Assembly: GCF_010667655.1 (NCBI RefSeq)
Contig: NZ_WHZU01000008.1
Span: 62,001 to 126,000 of the forward strand
DNA from: Bifidobacterium saimiriisciurei
GTDB lineage: Bacteria > Actinomycetota > Actinomycetes > Actinomycetales > Bifidobacteriaceae
Direction: 5' to 3'
Length of the DNA: 64,000 bases
Below are positions 54,547-63,034 of the stretch, in pieces; positions within the stretch are counted from its first letter, which is position 1, and every line of letters begins with the position of its first letter. The position numbers were made by a program, and so were the translations under genes. The notes under the pieces are model-generated. The model was not told where the DNA came from, did no database searches, and saw only the letters and a program-made list of their open reading frames with translations.

Positions 54547-57183
54547 GTGTCCGCAGCAGATATGAATGATTTTGCCGGCATCGATGACTCCATCGATGCG
54601 GCCGGGGACATCAAGCCGTTGAGTTTCGATTTCGACGAGGCGACCCCCGATATCCCGAATATTCCCGATATTCCGATTCCGGTGCCGCCGGCCGCGTCCG
54701 GCCGTGCGGGGTCGGCCGCCGAGGCGCGGGCCGATGACGTGCGTGCCGATGAGGCACCCGCCGATGATGGTCGCGCCGATGATGGTCGCGACGACGATGA
54801 GCTGCGGTCCCTGCCGTTCCGCGACCCCTCGCTGAGCATCGACGAGCGCATCGCCGACCTGCTGGGACGTATGACATTGCGCGAGAAGATCGGCCAGATG
54901 ATGCAGCTCGACGCCCGCGGCGACCTGGACGACGAGATCCTGCGCGTCAACGTCGGCTCGATCCTGCACACCAGCCCCGACAACCTGTACCGCGCCGCCG
55001 AACTGGTGCGCCGCACCAGGCTTCGTATCCCGCTGATCATCGGCGAGGATCTCATCCACGGCTACTCGTTCTACCCCGGCGCGACCATCTTCCCCGAACA
55101 GCTCGGCATGGCGGTCTCATGGAACCCGTCGCTGGTCGAGAAGGCCGCGCGCGTGACCGCCGTCGAAGGCGCCTCCACCGGCGTGCACTGGACCTTCTCC
55201 CCCGTGCTGTGCATCGCACGAGACACCCGCTGGGGTCGTGTGGGCGAGACGTTCGGCGAGGACCCTCATCTCATCGGCGAACTGGCCTCGGCCATGGTCC
55301 GCGGATACCAGAAGGGGCCGGCCACCGAGGGCTCGCTTGACGCCGACGCCATCCTCGCCACGGCCAAGCATTTCGCCGGCTACTCCGAAACGCAGGGAGG
55401 CCGCGACGCCTCCGAAGCCGACCTCTCCCACCGCAAGCTCGCCTCCTGGTTCCTGCCGCCGTTCGAACGCGTGGCCAAGGAGGGCTGCGGCACGTTCATG
55501 CTCGGCTACGAGTCCATCGAGGGCGTGCCGGTGACGTTCAACAAGTGGCTGCTGTCCGACGTGCTGCGCGGCGAATGGGGCTACCGGGGCACGCTGATCA
55601 CCGACTGGGACAACGTCGGCCGTTCGGTATGGGAGCAGCATGTGCAGCCGGACTACACGCATGCGGCGGCCGCCGCGGTGAAGGCCGGCAACGACCTGGT
55701 CATGACCACGCCGCAGTTCTACGACGGCGCGTACGACGCCATCCAAAGCGGACTGCTTTCGGAGAAGGAGCTCGACGCCGCCGTCGGCCGCGTGCTGGCG
55801 CTGAAGTTCCGTCTGGGGCTCTTCGAGAACCCGCGTCTGCCCGACCCCGAACGCATCAGGGCCGTGATCGGCAACGACGAGCATGGCAGGGTCAACCTCG
55901 ATCTGGCCCGCGAATCCGTGGCGCTGCTGAAGAACGACGGCGTGCTGCCGTTCGACGCGGATGCCGTTGCGGCCGCCGCCGATACAAATACGACCGCAGC
56001 CGACGGCTCGGACGTCGTCTCCGATGACGTGGAATCATCCTCCGTCAAGCCCAGGCGCCGCATCGCGCTGGTCGGCCCGCTGGCCGACGACGCGCAGACG
56101 CAGCTGGGCGATTGGGCCGGCAACTCCGGTCAGGTCACCTGGATGCCGGACGGTCATCCGCGCGAGACCATCACCACCGTGAAGGACGCGTTCGAGGCGT
56201 TGCTGCCCGACGATTGGGAGGTCGTGTACCGTCGCGGCGCCGACGTGGTCGACCTCGTTCCCGATCCGGAGGGCGAGTTCTTCCCCGACGGCCAGCCACG
56301 GCCGAAGGTCGGCGTGCCGGCCGCCATCGACGAGTCGATGCTGAACGAGGCCGTGGCCGCCGCCAACGAGTCGGAACTGATCGTGGCCGTGGTCGGCGAC
56401 GTGGTGCAGCTCATCGGCGAAGGCTGCTCGACGGCAACGCTTGAGCTTGTCGGCGCGCAGAACGCGCTGCTCGACGCCCTGTACGCCACCGGCAAGCCGA
56501 TGGTGGTGGTGCTGATGAGCTCCAAGCCGCAGGTGCTGCCCGAGTCGGCCATGAACGCCAACGCGCTGCTGTGGGCGCCGAGCCCCGGCATGAAGGGCGG
56601 CCAGGCCATCGCCGAGATCATCCTCGGTCTGACCGAGCCGACCGGACGCCTGCCCATCACGTTCCCCCGCCACGTCGGCCAGCTGCCCGTGTACTACAAC
56701 CAGATTCGCGGCCAGCACGGCAACCGGTACGCCGACCTGACGCAGGACCCGGCGTTCGCGTTCGGCGAGGGACTCTCCTACACCACGTTCGCCTACGGCG
56801 AGCCGACGATCGGCCACGCGGGCCTCGACCATGCCGAGGACGCCCCCACCGGCGTGATGACCACGTTCACCCGCGGCGACGTCATCGCCGTGAGCGTCGA
56901 CGTGACGAACACCGGCGACCGCGTCGGCTCCGAGGTCGTGCAGGCGTACGTCGGCGACCTGGTCACGTCGGTGAGCTGGACGGACCGCGAGCTCAAGGCG
57001 TTCCGGAAGATCACCCTGCAGCCGGGCGAGACCCGGACCGTGCGGTTCGAGATTCCGGTCAACGACTGCTCCATCGTGGACGCGGCCGCGCGCCGCGTGG
57101 TCGAATCCGGCGACTTCGAGCTGCTCGTCGGTCATTCCAGCCGCCGCGAGGACCTTCGCCGCGCCACCTTCACCGTCAAATAG
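54547..57183 (+). CDS. GH3 family glycoside hydrolase, second gene
   Basis: An 878-residue GH3 enzyme with no signal peptide. The first ~95 residues are disordered and acidic, then RDPSLSIDERIADLLGRMTLREKIGQM begins the barrel. Asp353 of LITDWDN is the nucleophile, and AKHFAGYSETQGGRD holds the Lys-His pair. The middle domain has RIALVGPLADDAQTQLGDWAG, and a fibronectin III-like domain ends the protein. It resembles beta-glucosidase/exoglucosidase members such as BglX rather than the upstream GH3, so the two are not a recent duplication. GTG 54547 is preferred (GAGGAAAGG upstream); ATG 54562 is possible. It ends 15 bases from the converging taurine ATPase gene. Confidence 0.88.
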   Translation: MSAADMNDFAGIDDSIDAAGDIKPLSFDFDEATPDIPNIPDIPIPVPPAASGRAGSAAEARADDVRADEAPADDGRADDGRDDDELRSLPFRDPSLSIDERIADLLGRMTLREKIGQMMQLDARGDLDDEILRVNVGSILHTSPDNLYRAAELVRRTRLRIPLIIGEDLIHGYSFYPGATIFPEQLGMAVSWNPSLVEKAARVTAVEGASTGVHWTFSPVLCIARDTRWGRVGETFGEDPHLIGELASAMVRGYQKGPATEGSLDADAILATAKHFAGYSETQGGRDASEADLSHRKLASWFLPPFERVAKEGCGTFMLGYESIEGVPVTFNKWLLSDVLRGEWGYRGTLITDWDNVGRSVWEQHVQPDYTHAAAAAVKAGNDLVMTTPQFYDGAYDAIQSGLLSEKELDAAVGRVLALKFRLGLFENPRLPDPERIRAVIGNDEHGRVNLDLARESVALLKNDGVLPFDADAVAAAADTNTTAADGSDVVSDDVESSSVKPRRRIALVGPLADDAQTQLGDWAGNSGQVTWMPDGHPRETITTVKDAFEALLPDDWEVVYRRGADVVDLVPDPEGEFFPDGQPRPKVGVPAAIDESMLNEAVAAANESELIVAVVGDVVQLIGEGCSTATLELVGAQNALLDALYATGKPMVVVLMSSKPQVLPESAMNANALLWAPSPGMKGGQAIAEIILGLTEPTGRLPITFPRHVGQLPVYYNQIRGQHGNRYADLTQDPAFAFGEGLSYTTFAYGEPTIGHAGLDHAEDAPTGVMTTFTRGDVIAVSVDVTNTGDRVGSEVVQAYVGDLVTSVSWTDRELKAFRKITLQPGETRTVRFEIPVNDCSIVDAAARRVVESGDFELLVGHSSRREDLRRATFTVK

Positions 57184-57198
57184 CGGTGGCGGCGAATA

Positions 57199-58041
57199 CT
57201 ACGCCTGATCGTCCTTCACATGGATCGCGTCGTTGATGCGGTCGCGCAGCTCCACGAACTCCGGCGTCGAGCGCACCTGCTCCAGGTTGTTCGGGTCGTC
57301 GGGGTCCTTCGGAATCGTGATGGGGATGTCCATCTTCACGGTTCCCGGATGCGCGCTCATCACGATTACGCGGGTCGCGAGGAAGATGGCCTCGTCCACG
57401 CTGTGCGTGATGAAGAACACCGTCTTCTTGCGTTCCTGCCAGATCTTCAGCAGCTCGTTCTGCAGCTTCTCGCGGGTCAGGGCGTCGAGCGCGCCATAGG
57501 GTTCGTCCATCAGGATCACGTCCGGGTCGGTGGCCAGCACACGGGCGATCTGCGCGCGCTGCTGCATGCCGCCGGACAGTTCGTAAGGGCGCCGGTTCGC
57601 GGCATCGGCCAATCCCACCATCTCCAGATAATGATCGGCGGTCTTCTTGCGTTCCGCCGGCTCGACGCCCTGCATCTTCATGCCGAACTCCACGTTCTTG
57701 CGCACGGTGAGCCATGGGTAGAGCGGCGGCTTCTGGAACACCACGCCGCGTTTCGGACTGGGCTTGGTGATGCGCTGTCCTCCGGCCAGGATCTCGCCGT
57801 CGGTCGGCTGTTCGAATCCCGCGAGCATGTTCAGCAGTGTGGTCTTGCCGCAGCCGGAACGGCCGACCACGCAGATGAAGTCGCCCTGGTTGATGGTCAG
57901 GTTGATGTCGTGCAGCGCCGTCACCTCGTCGCCCTGCTGGGTGACGAACCGCTTGTTCACGCCGCGGATGTCCACGGCGATGCCGGCCGAATCCATCTTC
58001 TGCTTGTCGAGCAGTTCGTTCCAGGTCAATGCGTCACTCAT
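57199..58041 (-). CDS. tauB: Taurine ABC transporter, ATPase subunit
   Basis: A 280-residue ATPase of the nitrate/sulfonate/taurine importer family. Walker A GRSGCGKT is at residues 60-67; LSGGMQQRAQIARVLATDPDVILMDEPYGALD contains the signature and Walker B, and FFITHSVDEA the switch His. The first ~20 residues precede the usual start. It is the last gene of the leftward cluster, 67 bases after the binding protein gene, and energises the TauC permease. AAAGGACC precedes ATG 58041. Confidence 0.9.
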   Translation of the reverse strand: MSDALTWNELLDKQKMDSAGIAVDIRGVNKRFVTQQGDEVTALHDINLTINQGDFICVVGRSGCGKTTLLNMLAGFEQPTDGEILAGGQRITKPSPKRGVVFQKPPLYPWLTVRKNVEFGMKMQGVEPAERKKTADHYLEMVGLADAANRRPYELSGGMQQRAQIARVLATDPDVILMDEPYGALDALTREKLQNELLKIWQERKKTVFFITHSVDEAIFLATRVIVMSAHPGTVKMDIPITIPKDPDDPNNLEQVRSTPEFVELRDRINDAIHVKDDQA

Positions 58042-58108
58042 CGGAGGTCCTTTCTCTTGTCCGCTCGCATGGCGTGCATCATGTGCGCCGGGAACGGAGC
58101 GTCATGTC

Positions 58109-59224
58109 TTACTTCTCGCCGGCCACCGCGTCGATGGCTTTCGTATATAAGGAACTGTCATATGAATTGCTGACGCTGTCGAGGCTGTTCTGCGTCTTGA
58201 GGAACTCGGCCGTCGCCTTGAACGTCGCCGGCAGATTGCCATGGAATATCTCGCTCTGCGCCTTGGCGTCGGGATAGGTGTACCCCTTGAACTGTGTGAG
58301 CACCTCCTTCGGGGAGTTGCCCAGCTGCGAGGAGACGGACTCGGCCGACTGCTGCGGCTTGCCGGCGATCTGCTTGGCGGCGTAGTTCTCCACGGCGGTC
58401 CATGTCTCCATGGCGCCGGGATTCTTCTCGGCGAAATCGGTCGAGACGAGTTCCATGTCGTAGGTCGCGGAGCCGGCCTTGGCGGTCTCGGCGCTCGACG
58501 TCACGATATGGCCGCCATCGGCCTTGAGCTTCGACAACACCGGATCCCAGACCCATGCGGCGTCGATTTCGCCGCGGGTCCACGCGGCCGACATCTTGTC
58601 GGGGTCGAGATTGATGAGCTTGACGTCCGTATCGTCCATGCCGGCCGCGTCCAACGCCGACAGCAGCGAGAAATGCGAGGTCGAGCCGAACGGGACGGCG
58701 ATGTTCTTGCCGGCGAGGTCCTTGATGGTCTTCGCGGAATCGTCTCGGGTGACCAGCGATTCCGCCTGACCGATGACGTCGTGGATCCACGCGACCTTGA
58801 CCGGCAGGTTCAGCGGCGACGAGACGGAACGGACCGCCGGGCTTGAACCGGCCAGACCAAGGTCGAGCGAGCGCGAGCCGAACGCCTGGATGACGTCACC
58901 GCCGGAATTGAACTGGTTCCACACGATCTTCGCCTTGGGCATGCAGGCCTCGAGCATGCCCTGGTCCTTGACGACGAGGTCGGCGTTCGGGATCGCCTGC
59001 CATGCGATGCGGATGGTGCCGGTGAAGTCCTTGTTCACCGTGACCGGGCAGGTGGCGTTCTTCGCCGAGGAGCCCGACGTGTTGCCGACGAGCTCGTCGG
59101 CCGTCGGCATCGGCGCGCATCCGGCAAGGCCGGCCAGCATGGCGCCGCAGGAGGCCAGTGCGGCCACGCGCACGGCGATGCGACGACGGAAGTCGTTGCG
59201 GTGGGAGAGGTCTGTGATGGTCAT
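58109..59224 (-). CDS. tauA: Taurine ABC transporter, substrate-binding lipoprotein
   Basis: A 371-residue lipoprotein. The lipobox LAGC follows a basic start and hydrophobic segment (residues ~15-38), so it is anchored to the outer face of the membrane. The mature part resembles E. coli TauA over long blocks, for example IAVPFGSTSHFSLLSAL, AAWTRGEIDAAWVWDP and LGLAGSSPAV. That similarity, more than position, argues for taurine rather than other sulfonates or nitrate. ATG 59224 is chosen because the signal peptide starts there; a longer frame upstream has no ribosome site, and the site before this ATG is itself weak. Confidence 0.88.
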   Translation of the reverse strand: MTITDLSHRNDFRRRIAVRVAALASCGAMLAGLAGCAPMPTADELVGNTSGSSAKNATCPVTVNKDFTGTIRIAWQAIPNADLVVKDQGMLEACMPKAKIVWNQFNSGGDVIQAFGSRSLDLGLAGSSPAVRSVSSPLNLPVKVAWIHDVIGQAESLVTRDDSAKTIKDLAGKNIAVPFGSTSHFSLLSALDAAGMDDTDVKLINLDPDKMSAAWTRGEIDAAWVWDPVLSKLKADGGHIVTSSAETAKAGSATYDMELVSTDFAEKNPGAMETWTAVENYAAKQIAGKPQQSAESVSSQLGNSPKEVLTQFKGYTYPDAKAQSEIFHGNLPATFKATAEFLKTQNSLDSVSNSYDSSLYTKAIDAVAGEK

Positions 59225-59307
59225 GATGTTCTCGATTCGTAGAAGGTCTCGGTGCGGACGGCGCCCGTACGGTGCGGCGTCCCGGCTGTCTGGATGTATG
59301 GCATGCG

Positions 59308-60165
59308 CTATTCGCGGCCGACCCACGGCGTGACCAGATGCGTGATGAGCAGGATCAGGCCGTCAAGCAGCAGGGCGGCGATGCCGATGACGAAGATGCA
59401 GGCGATGGTCAGCGGCGTATTGAGCTCGGTGCCGGAAAGATAGGCCAACGCGCCGATGCCGGGGATGCCGTTGTTGAGCTCGGCGGCCACGACGGTCGTC
59501 CATGCGAAGCCGACCGCCAGACGAATGCCGTTCATGATCGACGGCAGCGAGCTGGGAAACACGACGAACAGGAACGCCTTGAGCGGATTCGCACCCAGCG
59601 ACAGCGCCGAATTGACGCGGTCGCGGTTCACGCCGTTGATGCCATCGACCGTGGCGAGCACGATCGGCGGGAACGCGGCGAGGAACAGCAGCCAGATCTT
59701 CGTGGTGTCGCCGATGCCGAACCACACGATGAGCAGACCGATGTAGCCCAGCGGCGGCAGCGCACGGATGAAGTTGACATACGGCAGCACGATGCGGTTC
59801 AGCCACTGCACCTCGGCCAGCAGGAATCCGATGAGCACGCCGAAGACGATGGCCAGCGCCATGCCTACGCCGATGCGTTCGAGGCTGACGACCAGATGCT
59901 GCCAGAGGAAGTACTGCTGCTCGCCGCACACGATGCGCGAGGAGCCGGCCGCGATCGGACGGCAGCTGTTCGCTTCCACGAACGCGTTCCATACCTGGCC
60001 GGGGCCGGGCAGATACAGGGGATTCACCAGCTTCGCGGCCGTGGCGCCCCACCAGACCAGCAGGATCAGCACCAGGGAGATCACCGGCTGGATGCGTCTG
60101 GACTGCATCCAGCCCGGCAGCCGGAACGGTTTGCGTGTCGTGGGGGTCGTGGTCGTGCTGCTCAT
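59308..60165 (-). CDS. tauC: Taurine ABC transporter, permease subunit
   Basis: A 285-residue permease with about six helices. The cytoplasmic ATPase-coupling loop (SALSLGANPLKAFLFVVFPSSLPSIMNGIR) and blocks such as LLIVWFGIGDTTKIWLLFLAAFPPI and AWTTVVAAEL closely match TauC. The outside loop after helix 1 is longer than in E. coli TauC and carries two cysteines (NSCRP...RIVCGEQ), which could form a disulfide. AGAGGAA before ATG 60165 supports the start. It is 76 bases after the reductase gene, with a terminator hairpin between. Confidence 0.9.
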   Translation of the reverse strand: MSSTTTTPTTRKPFRLPGWMQSRRIQPVISLVLILLVWWGATAAKLVNPLYLPGPGQVWNAFVEANSCRPIAAGSSRIVCGEQQYFLWQHLVVSLERIGVGMALAIVFGVLIGFLLAEVQWLNRIVLPYVNFIRALPPLGYIGLLIVWFGIGDTTKIWLLFLAAFPPIVLATVDGINGVNRDRVNSALSLGANPLKAFLFVVFPSSLPSIMNGIRLAVGFAWTTVVAAELNNGIPGIGALAYLSGTELNTPLTIACIFVIGIAALLLDGLILLITHLVTPWVGRE

Positions 60166-60197
60166 GGTGTGTTCCTCTCTTGGACGGAAACGATATG

Positions 60198-60233
60198 AAA
60201 AACGCACCGCTGCCTGGGACGCGGCGGTGCGTT
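60198..60233 (-). terminator. Intrinsic terminator within the taurine cluster
   Basis: On the minus strand AACGCACCGC (60233-60224) pairs with GCGGTGCGTT (60210-60201), followed by TTTTC. It sits between the reductase stop (60242) and the permease start (60165), so transporter genes would be read only by read-through or from a promoter not recognised here. Confidence 0.75.
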
Positions 60234-60241
60234 CGGGGAAA

Positions 60242-61369
60242 TCAGTCGGTGGCGGCGAGATACTCGTACATGTCGCGCAGCATCTCATCGGTGATGTCCA
60301 CCGGATTGTTGTACAGGTTCGGGTGACGGCTGATACGCACCAGATCGTCGATCTGCGATTCGCTGAGCGCAAGGTCCTTCAGCCCTGTGCGCATGCCGAT
60401 GGTCACCTTGAGGTCGTGGATGGCGTCGGCCATGGCGTCCACGTCGGCGAAGCCGAGCATGCGGGCGAACTCCTGCACCCGGCCATGCTGGGCGTCCGCG
60501 TTGATGCGGGCGAACCAGTCAAGCGTCAGGCCGCAGGCCTCGCCATGCGGAATGCCATGGATGTTGGTGAGCGGGAACGAGCACGCGTGCGACGACGTGG
60601 TCTTCGGCAGCGTGAACGCCAGACCGGCGATCACCGACGCCTCGCACATCTTCTCGCGGGCTTCGGCGTTGCGCGGTTCGGCAACGGCCACCGGCAGCCA
60701 CCGGAACACCAGCTTGGCGGCATGCACGGCGCACGCGTCGCAGATGGGCTGATGCCCCTTGCTCCAATACCCCTCGATGGCCTGGCTGAGCACGTCCATG
60801 CCCGTGCAGGCCGTCACATACGGCGGCACCGAATAGGTGAGCTCCGGGTCCACGATCGCCAGGTCCGGGAAGAATCCGTCGGAGACGATGGGAGCCTTCT
60901 TGCCGAGCGCACGGTTGGTGAGCACCGAAACGCATGTCACCTCGCTGCCCGTGCCCGCCGTGGTCGGCACGGCGATCAGCGGCAGATGCTCCTGCGGCAT
61001 CGCCTTGCCGGTGCCGTGGTAGTCGGCGATGGAATCCTCGGTCAGGCAGATGCTCGCCGCGGCCTTCGCCAGGTCCATGGCGCTGCCGCCGCCCATCGCC
61101 ACCACAAAGCCGGTGCCCGACTCACGCATGACCGCGGCGCAGGCGTCCACCTCGCTCACATCGGGATTCGGAGAGAAATCGCTGAACATGCCGGTCAGTG
61201 CGCCGGCGCTGTCGTCAATCAGACGCTGCGCGAAACCGTCGCGCACGAAATGCCCGCTCGTGATCAGCATGCCGTTGCGCAGTCCGCGCTCGCGGGCCAG
61301 CTCGCCGATCTCGCTGACGCGTCCGTTGCCGAACCGGATGTCGACCGGCTGTTCGTAATCCCACATCAT
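60242..61369 (-). CDS. tauF: Iron-type alcohol dehydrogenase, probable sulfoacetaldehyde reductase
   Basis: A 375-residue group III alcohol dehydrogenase. An NAD-binding GGGSAMDLAKA and TAGTGSEVT are present. The metal site differs from the standard: Asp192 (GMD), His261 (SSHA) and His275 (PHGEA) are kept, but the usual second His (GMDxLTH) is Gln196, and the nearby His of AHPLG is Phe265. Next to a taurine aminotransferase and TauABC it should reduce sulfoacetaldehyde to isethionate with NADH, as described for Bifidobacterium kashiwanohense TauF. Phosphonoacetaldehyde is the main alternative substrate. GGAGGGG fixes the start at 61369, 54 bases after the aminotransferase gene. Confidence 0.82.
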   Translation of the reverse strand: MMWDYEQPVDIRFGNGRVSEIGELARERGLRNGMLITSGHFVRDGFAQRLIDDSAGALTGMFSDFSPNPDVSEVDACAAVMRESGTGFVVAMGGGSAMDLAKAAASICLTEDSIADYHGTGKAMPQEHLPLIAVPTTAGTGSEVTCVSVLTNRALGKKAPIVSDGFFPDLAIVDPELTYSVPPYVTACTGMDVLSQAIEGYWSKGHQPICDACAVHAAKLVFRWLPVAVAEPRNAEAREKMCEASVIAGLAFTLPKTTSSHACSFPLTNIHGIPHGEACGLTLDWFARINADAQHGRVQEFARMLGFADVDAMADAIHDLKVTIGMRTGLKDLALSESQIDDLVRISRHPNLYNNPVDITDEMLRDMYEYLAATD

Positions 61370-61423
61370 GATTCCCCTCCGAAAACAAATGGATGATGAC
61401 CGTTCGATGATGTCACGTCGGCG

Positions 61424-62770
61424 TCAGTCGCAGTAGGTTTCGTCCACCCAGGTGAGCACTTCGTCCAGCTTCGGCAGCTGCTCGTTGAGCTCCTCCTCGG
61501 TGATGATCAGCGGCGGGCAGATGTTGATGTTCGTCTCGCGGCCGAACGTGAGGAAGCCCTTCTTCTTGAGCTCGGCCATGATGGTCGGCATCACGCTGTT
61601 CGAGGCGTGGTACGGCGCCATGAGCTCGCGCGTGGCCTTGTTCTTCACGATGGTGAGCGCGGCGAACAGGCCGATGCAGCGGGCCTCGCCCACGCACTTG
61701 TGCTTCTCGGCCATGGACTCGAGGAACGGCTTGAGCACGCCCTCCATCTTCTTCACATGCGCGCATACGTCATGGTCGAGGTAGTAGCTCACCGCGGCCA
61801 CGCCGGCGGCGCAGGCCAGCGTATGGCCGGAATAGGTCAGGCCGCACTGCAGCACATGGTCGGTGAAGTAGTCGGAGATCTTCTTCGAGACCACGACGCC
61901 GCCCAGTGGCACGTAGCCGCAGGTCACGCCCTTCGCGAACGTGAACATGTCGGGCTTCAGGTCGAAGTTCTGCCAGGCGAACATCTTGCCGGTGCGGCCG
62001 AAGCCGGCCATCACCTCGTCGCAGATCATGAGGATGCCGTACTTGTCGCACAGCGCGCGCACGCCCTCCATATACCCCTTGGGCGGCAGGATAACGCCGT
62101 TCGCGCCGACGATGCTTTCCATGAGGATCGCGGCCACGTTGTACGGGTTCTCGTAGATGAGCTGATCCTCGAGACGCTTGAGGTACAGCTTCGTCACCTT
62201 CTCGTCGTCCACTCCGCGGTCGAAGCCGTCCTCGTACATGTTCGGGTTCATGAAGTGCACGAAGCTCGGGGCCTCGCCGCCGGCCTCCGTGGCGAAGCGA
62301 CGCCAGTCGCCGGAGGCGAACGACGCGCCCAGCGTGGAGCCGTGGTAGCTGCGGTAGCAGCTGAAGATCTTGGAGCGGCCGGTCACCATGCGGGCCATCT
62401 TGATGGCGTTCTCGTTGGAGTCGGCGCCGCCGTTGGTGAAGAACACCCGCTGGTAGAAGTCCGGGCCCGCCACGTCGACCAGCATCTTGGCCAGTCGGGA
62501 CTTCGGCTCGGAGGCGTATGCCGGCGACATGAAGCACATCTTGTGTGCCTGCTCGGTGATGGCGTCCACGATCTCGGGCAGTTCGTGGCCGAGGTTCGAA
62601 CACACCAGCAGCGACGACATGTCGGCGTACTTGTTGCCGTCATAGTCCCACAGGTAGATGCCCTTGGCCTCCTTGACCGGCATCGCCTTGCCGCCCTGCT
62701 TGTGCCACGACTGCATGACGTAGTCCTGATGCAGCTTCGCCACTTCCTCACCGGTCAATGCTTCCATCAT
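61424..62770 (-). CDS. toa: Taurine:2-oxoglutarate (or pyruvate) aminotransferase, class III
   Basis: A 448-residue PLP enzyme. Class III features are TNGGADSNENAIKMAR, the YRSYHGSTLGA loop, the PLP-ring Asp in ICDEVMAGFGRTG, and the Schiff-base lysine Lys280 in FAKGVTCGYVPLGG. It should transfer the amino group of taurine to 2-oxoglutarate, giving glutamate and sulfoacetaldehyde. The assignment rests on the neighbouring TauABC genes and TauF-like reductase; alone it could be any omega-amino acid transaminase. Two ATGs are adjacent (62770, 62767) after AAGGAG. It is the first gene of the leftward operon. Confidence 0.85.
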   Translation of the reverse strand: MMEALTGEEVAKLHQDYVMQSWHKQGGKAMPVKEAKGIYLWDYDGNKYADMSSLLVCSNLGHELPEIVDAITEQAHKMCFMSPAYASEPKSRLAKMLVDVAGPDFYQRVFFTNGGADSNENAIKMARMVTGRSKIFSCYRSYHGSTLGASFASGDWRRFATEAGGEAPSFVHFMNPNMYEDGFDRGVDDEKVTKLYLKRLEDQLIYENPYNVAAILMESIVGANGVILPPKGYMEGVRALCDKYGILMICDEVMAGFGRTGKMFAWQNFDLKPDMFTFAKGVTCGYVPLGGVVVSKKISDYFTDHVLQCGLTYSGHTLACAAGVAAVSYYLDHDVCAHVKKMEGVLKPFLESMAEKHKCVGEARCIGLFAALTIVKNKATRELMAPYHASNSVMPTIMAELKKKGFLTFGRETNINICPPLIITEEELNEQLPKLDEVLTWVDETYCD

Positions 62771-63034
62771 CGTCTCCTTAGTGTCCGTCAGTTTCGTCGT
62801 TGTCCATCGGCGGAAAATGGGCGCAGAAAACTATGCACGATACACAAAATGCAGGGTTCCTCGCGCCACATGATTCGCGCGGTAATCTCAAGGAATCGTT
62901 GTGTTCCTTGATGTACTTCGTACTTTACGAACCTCGTGGTCGAGGAACAACGATGCGGAAACCAAAGCTGATTGTGCTCTGGCACAATCAGTGGCGGACG
63001 GCGCATGCAAGCTGCGGTCGGGCGCCGGAAGACG
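62771..63034. promoter_or_regulatory. Control region of the taurine operon
   Basis: A gene-free 264 bases between the regulator stop and the aminotransferase start. It holds TCAAGGAA...TTCCTTGA (62888-62895 and 62904-62911), an inverted pair ATCGTTG-TG-TTCCT (62895-62908) and AGGAACAACGAT (62943-62954), and GATTGTGC-TCTG-GCACAATC (62970-62989). The last could be the regulator's terminator or an operator; the others are candidates for binding by the PucR-type protein. Confidence 0.5.

Noticed and set aside
57184..57198. Terminator between the GH3 and taurine ATPase genes
   Set aside because: Only 15 bases separate the converging stops and no hairpin is visible.
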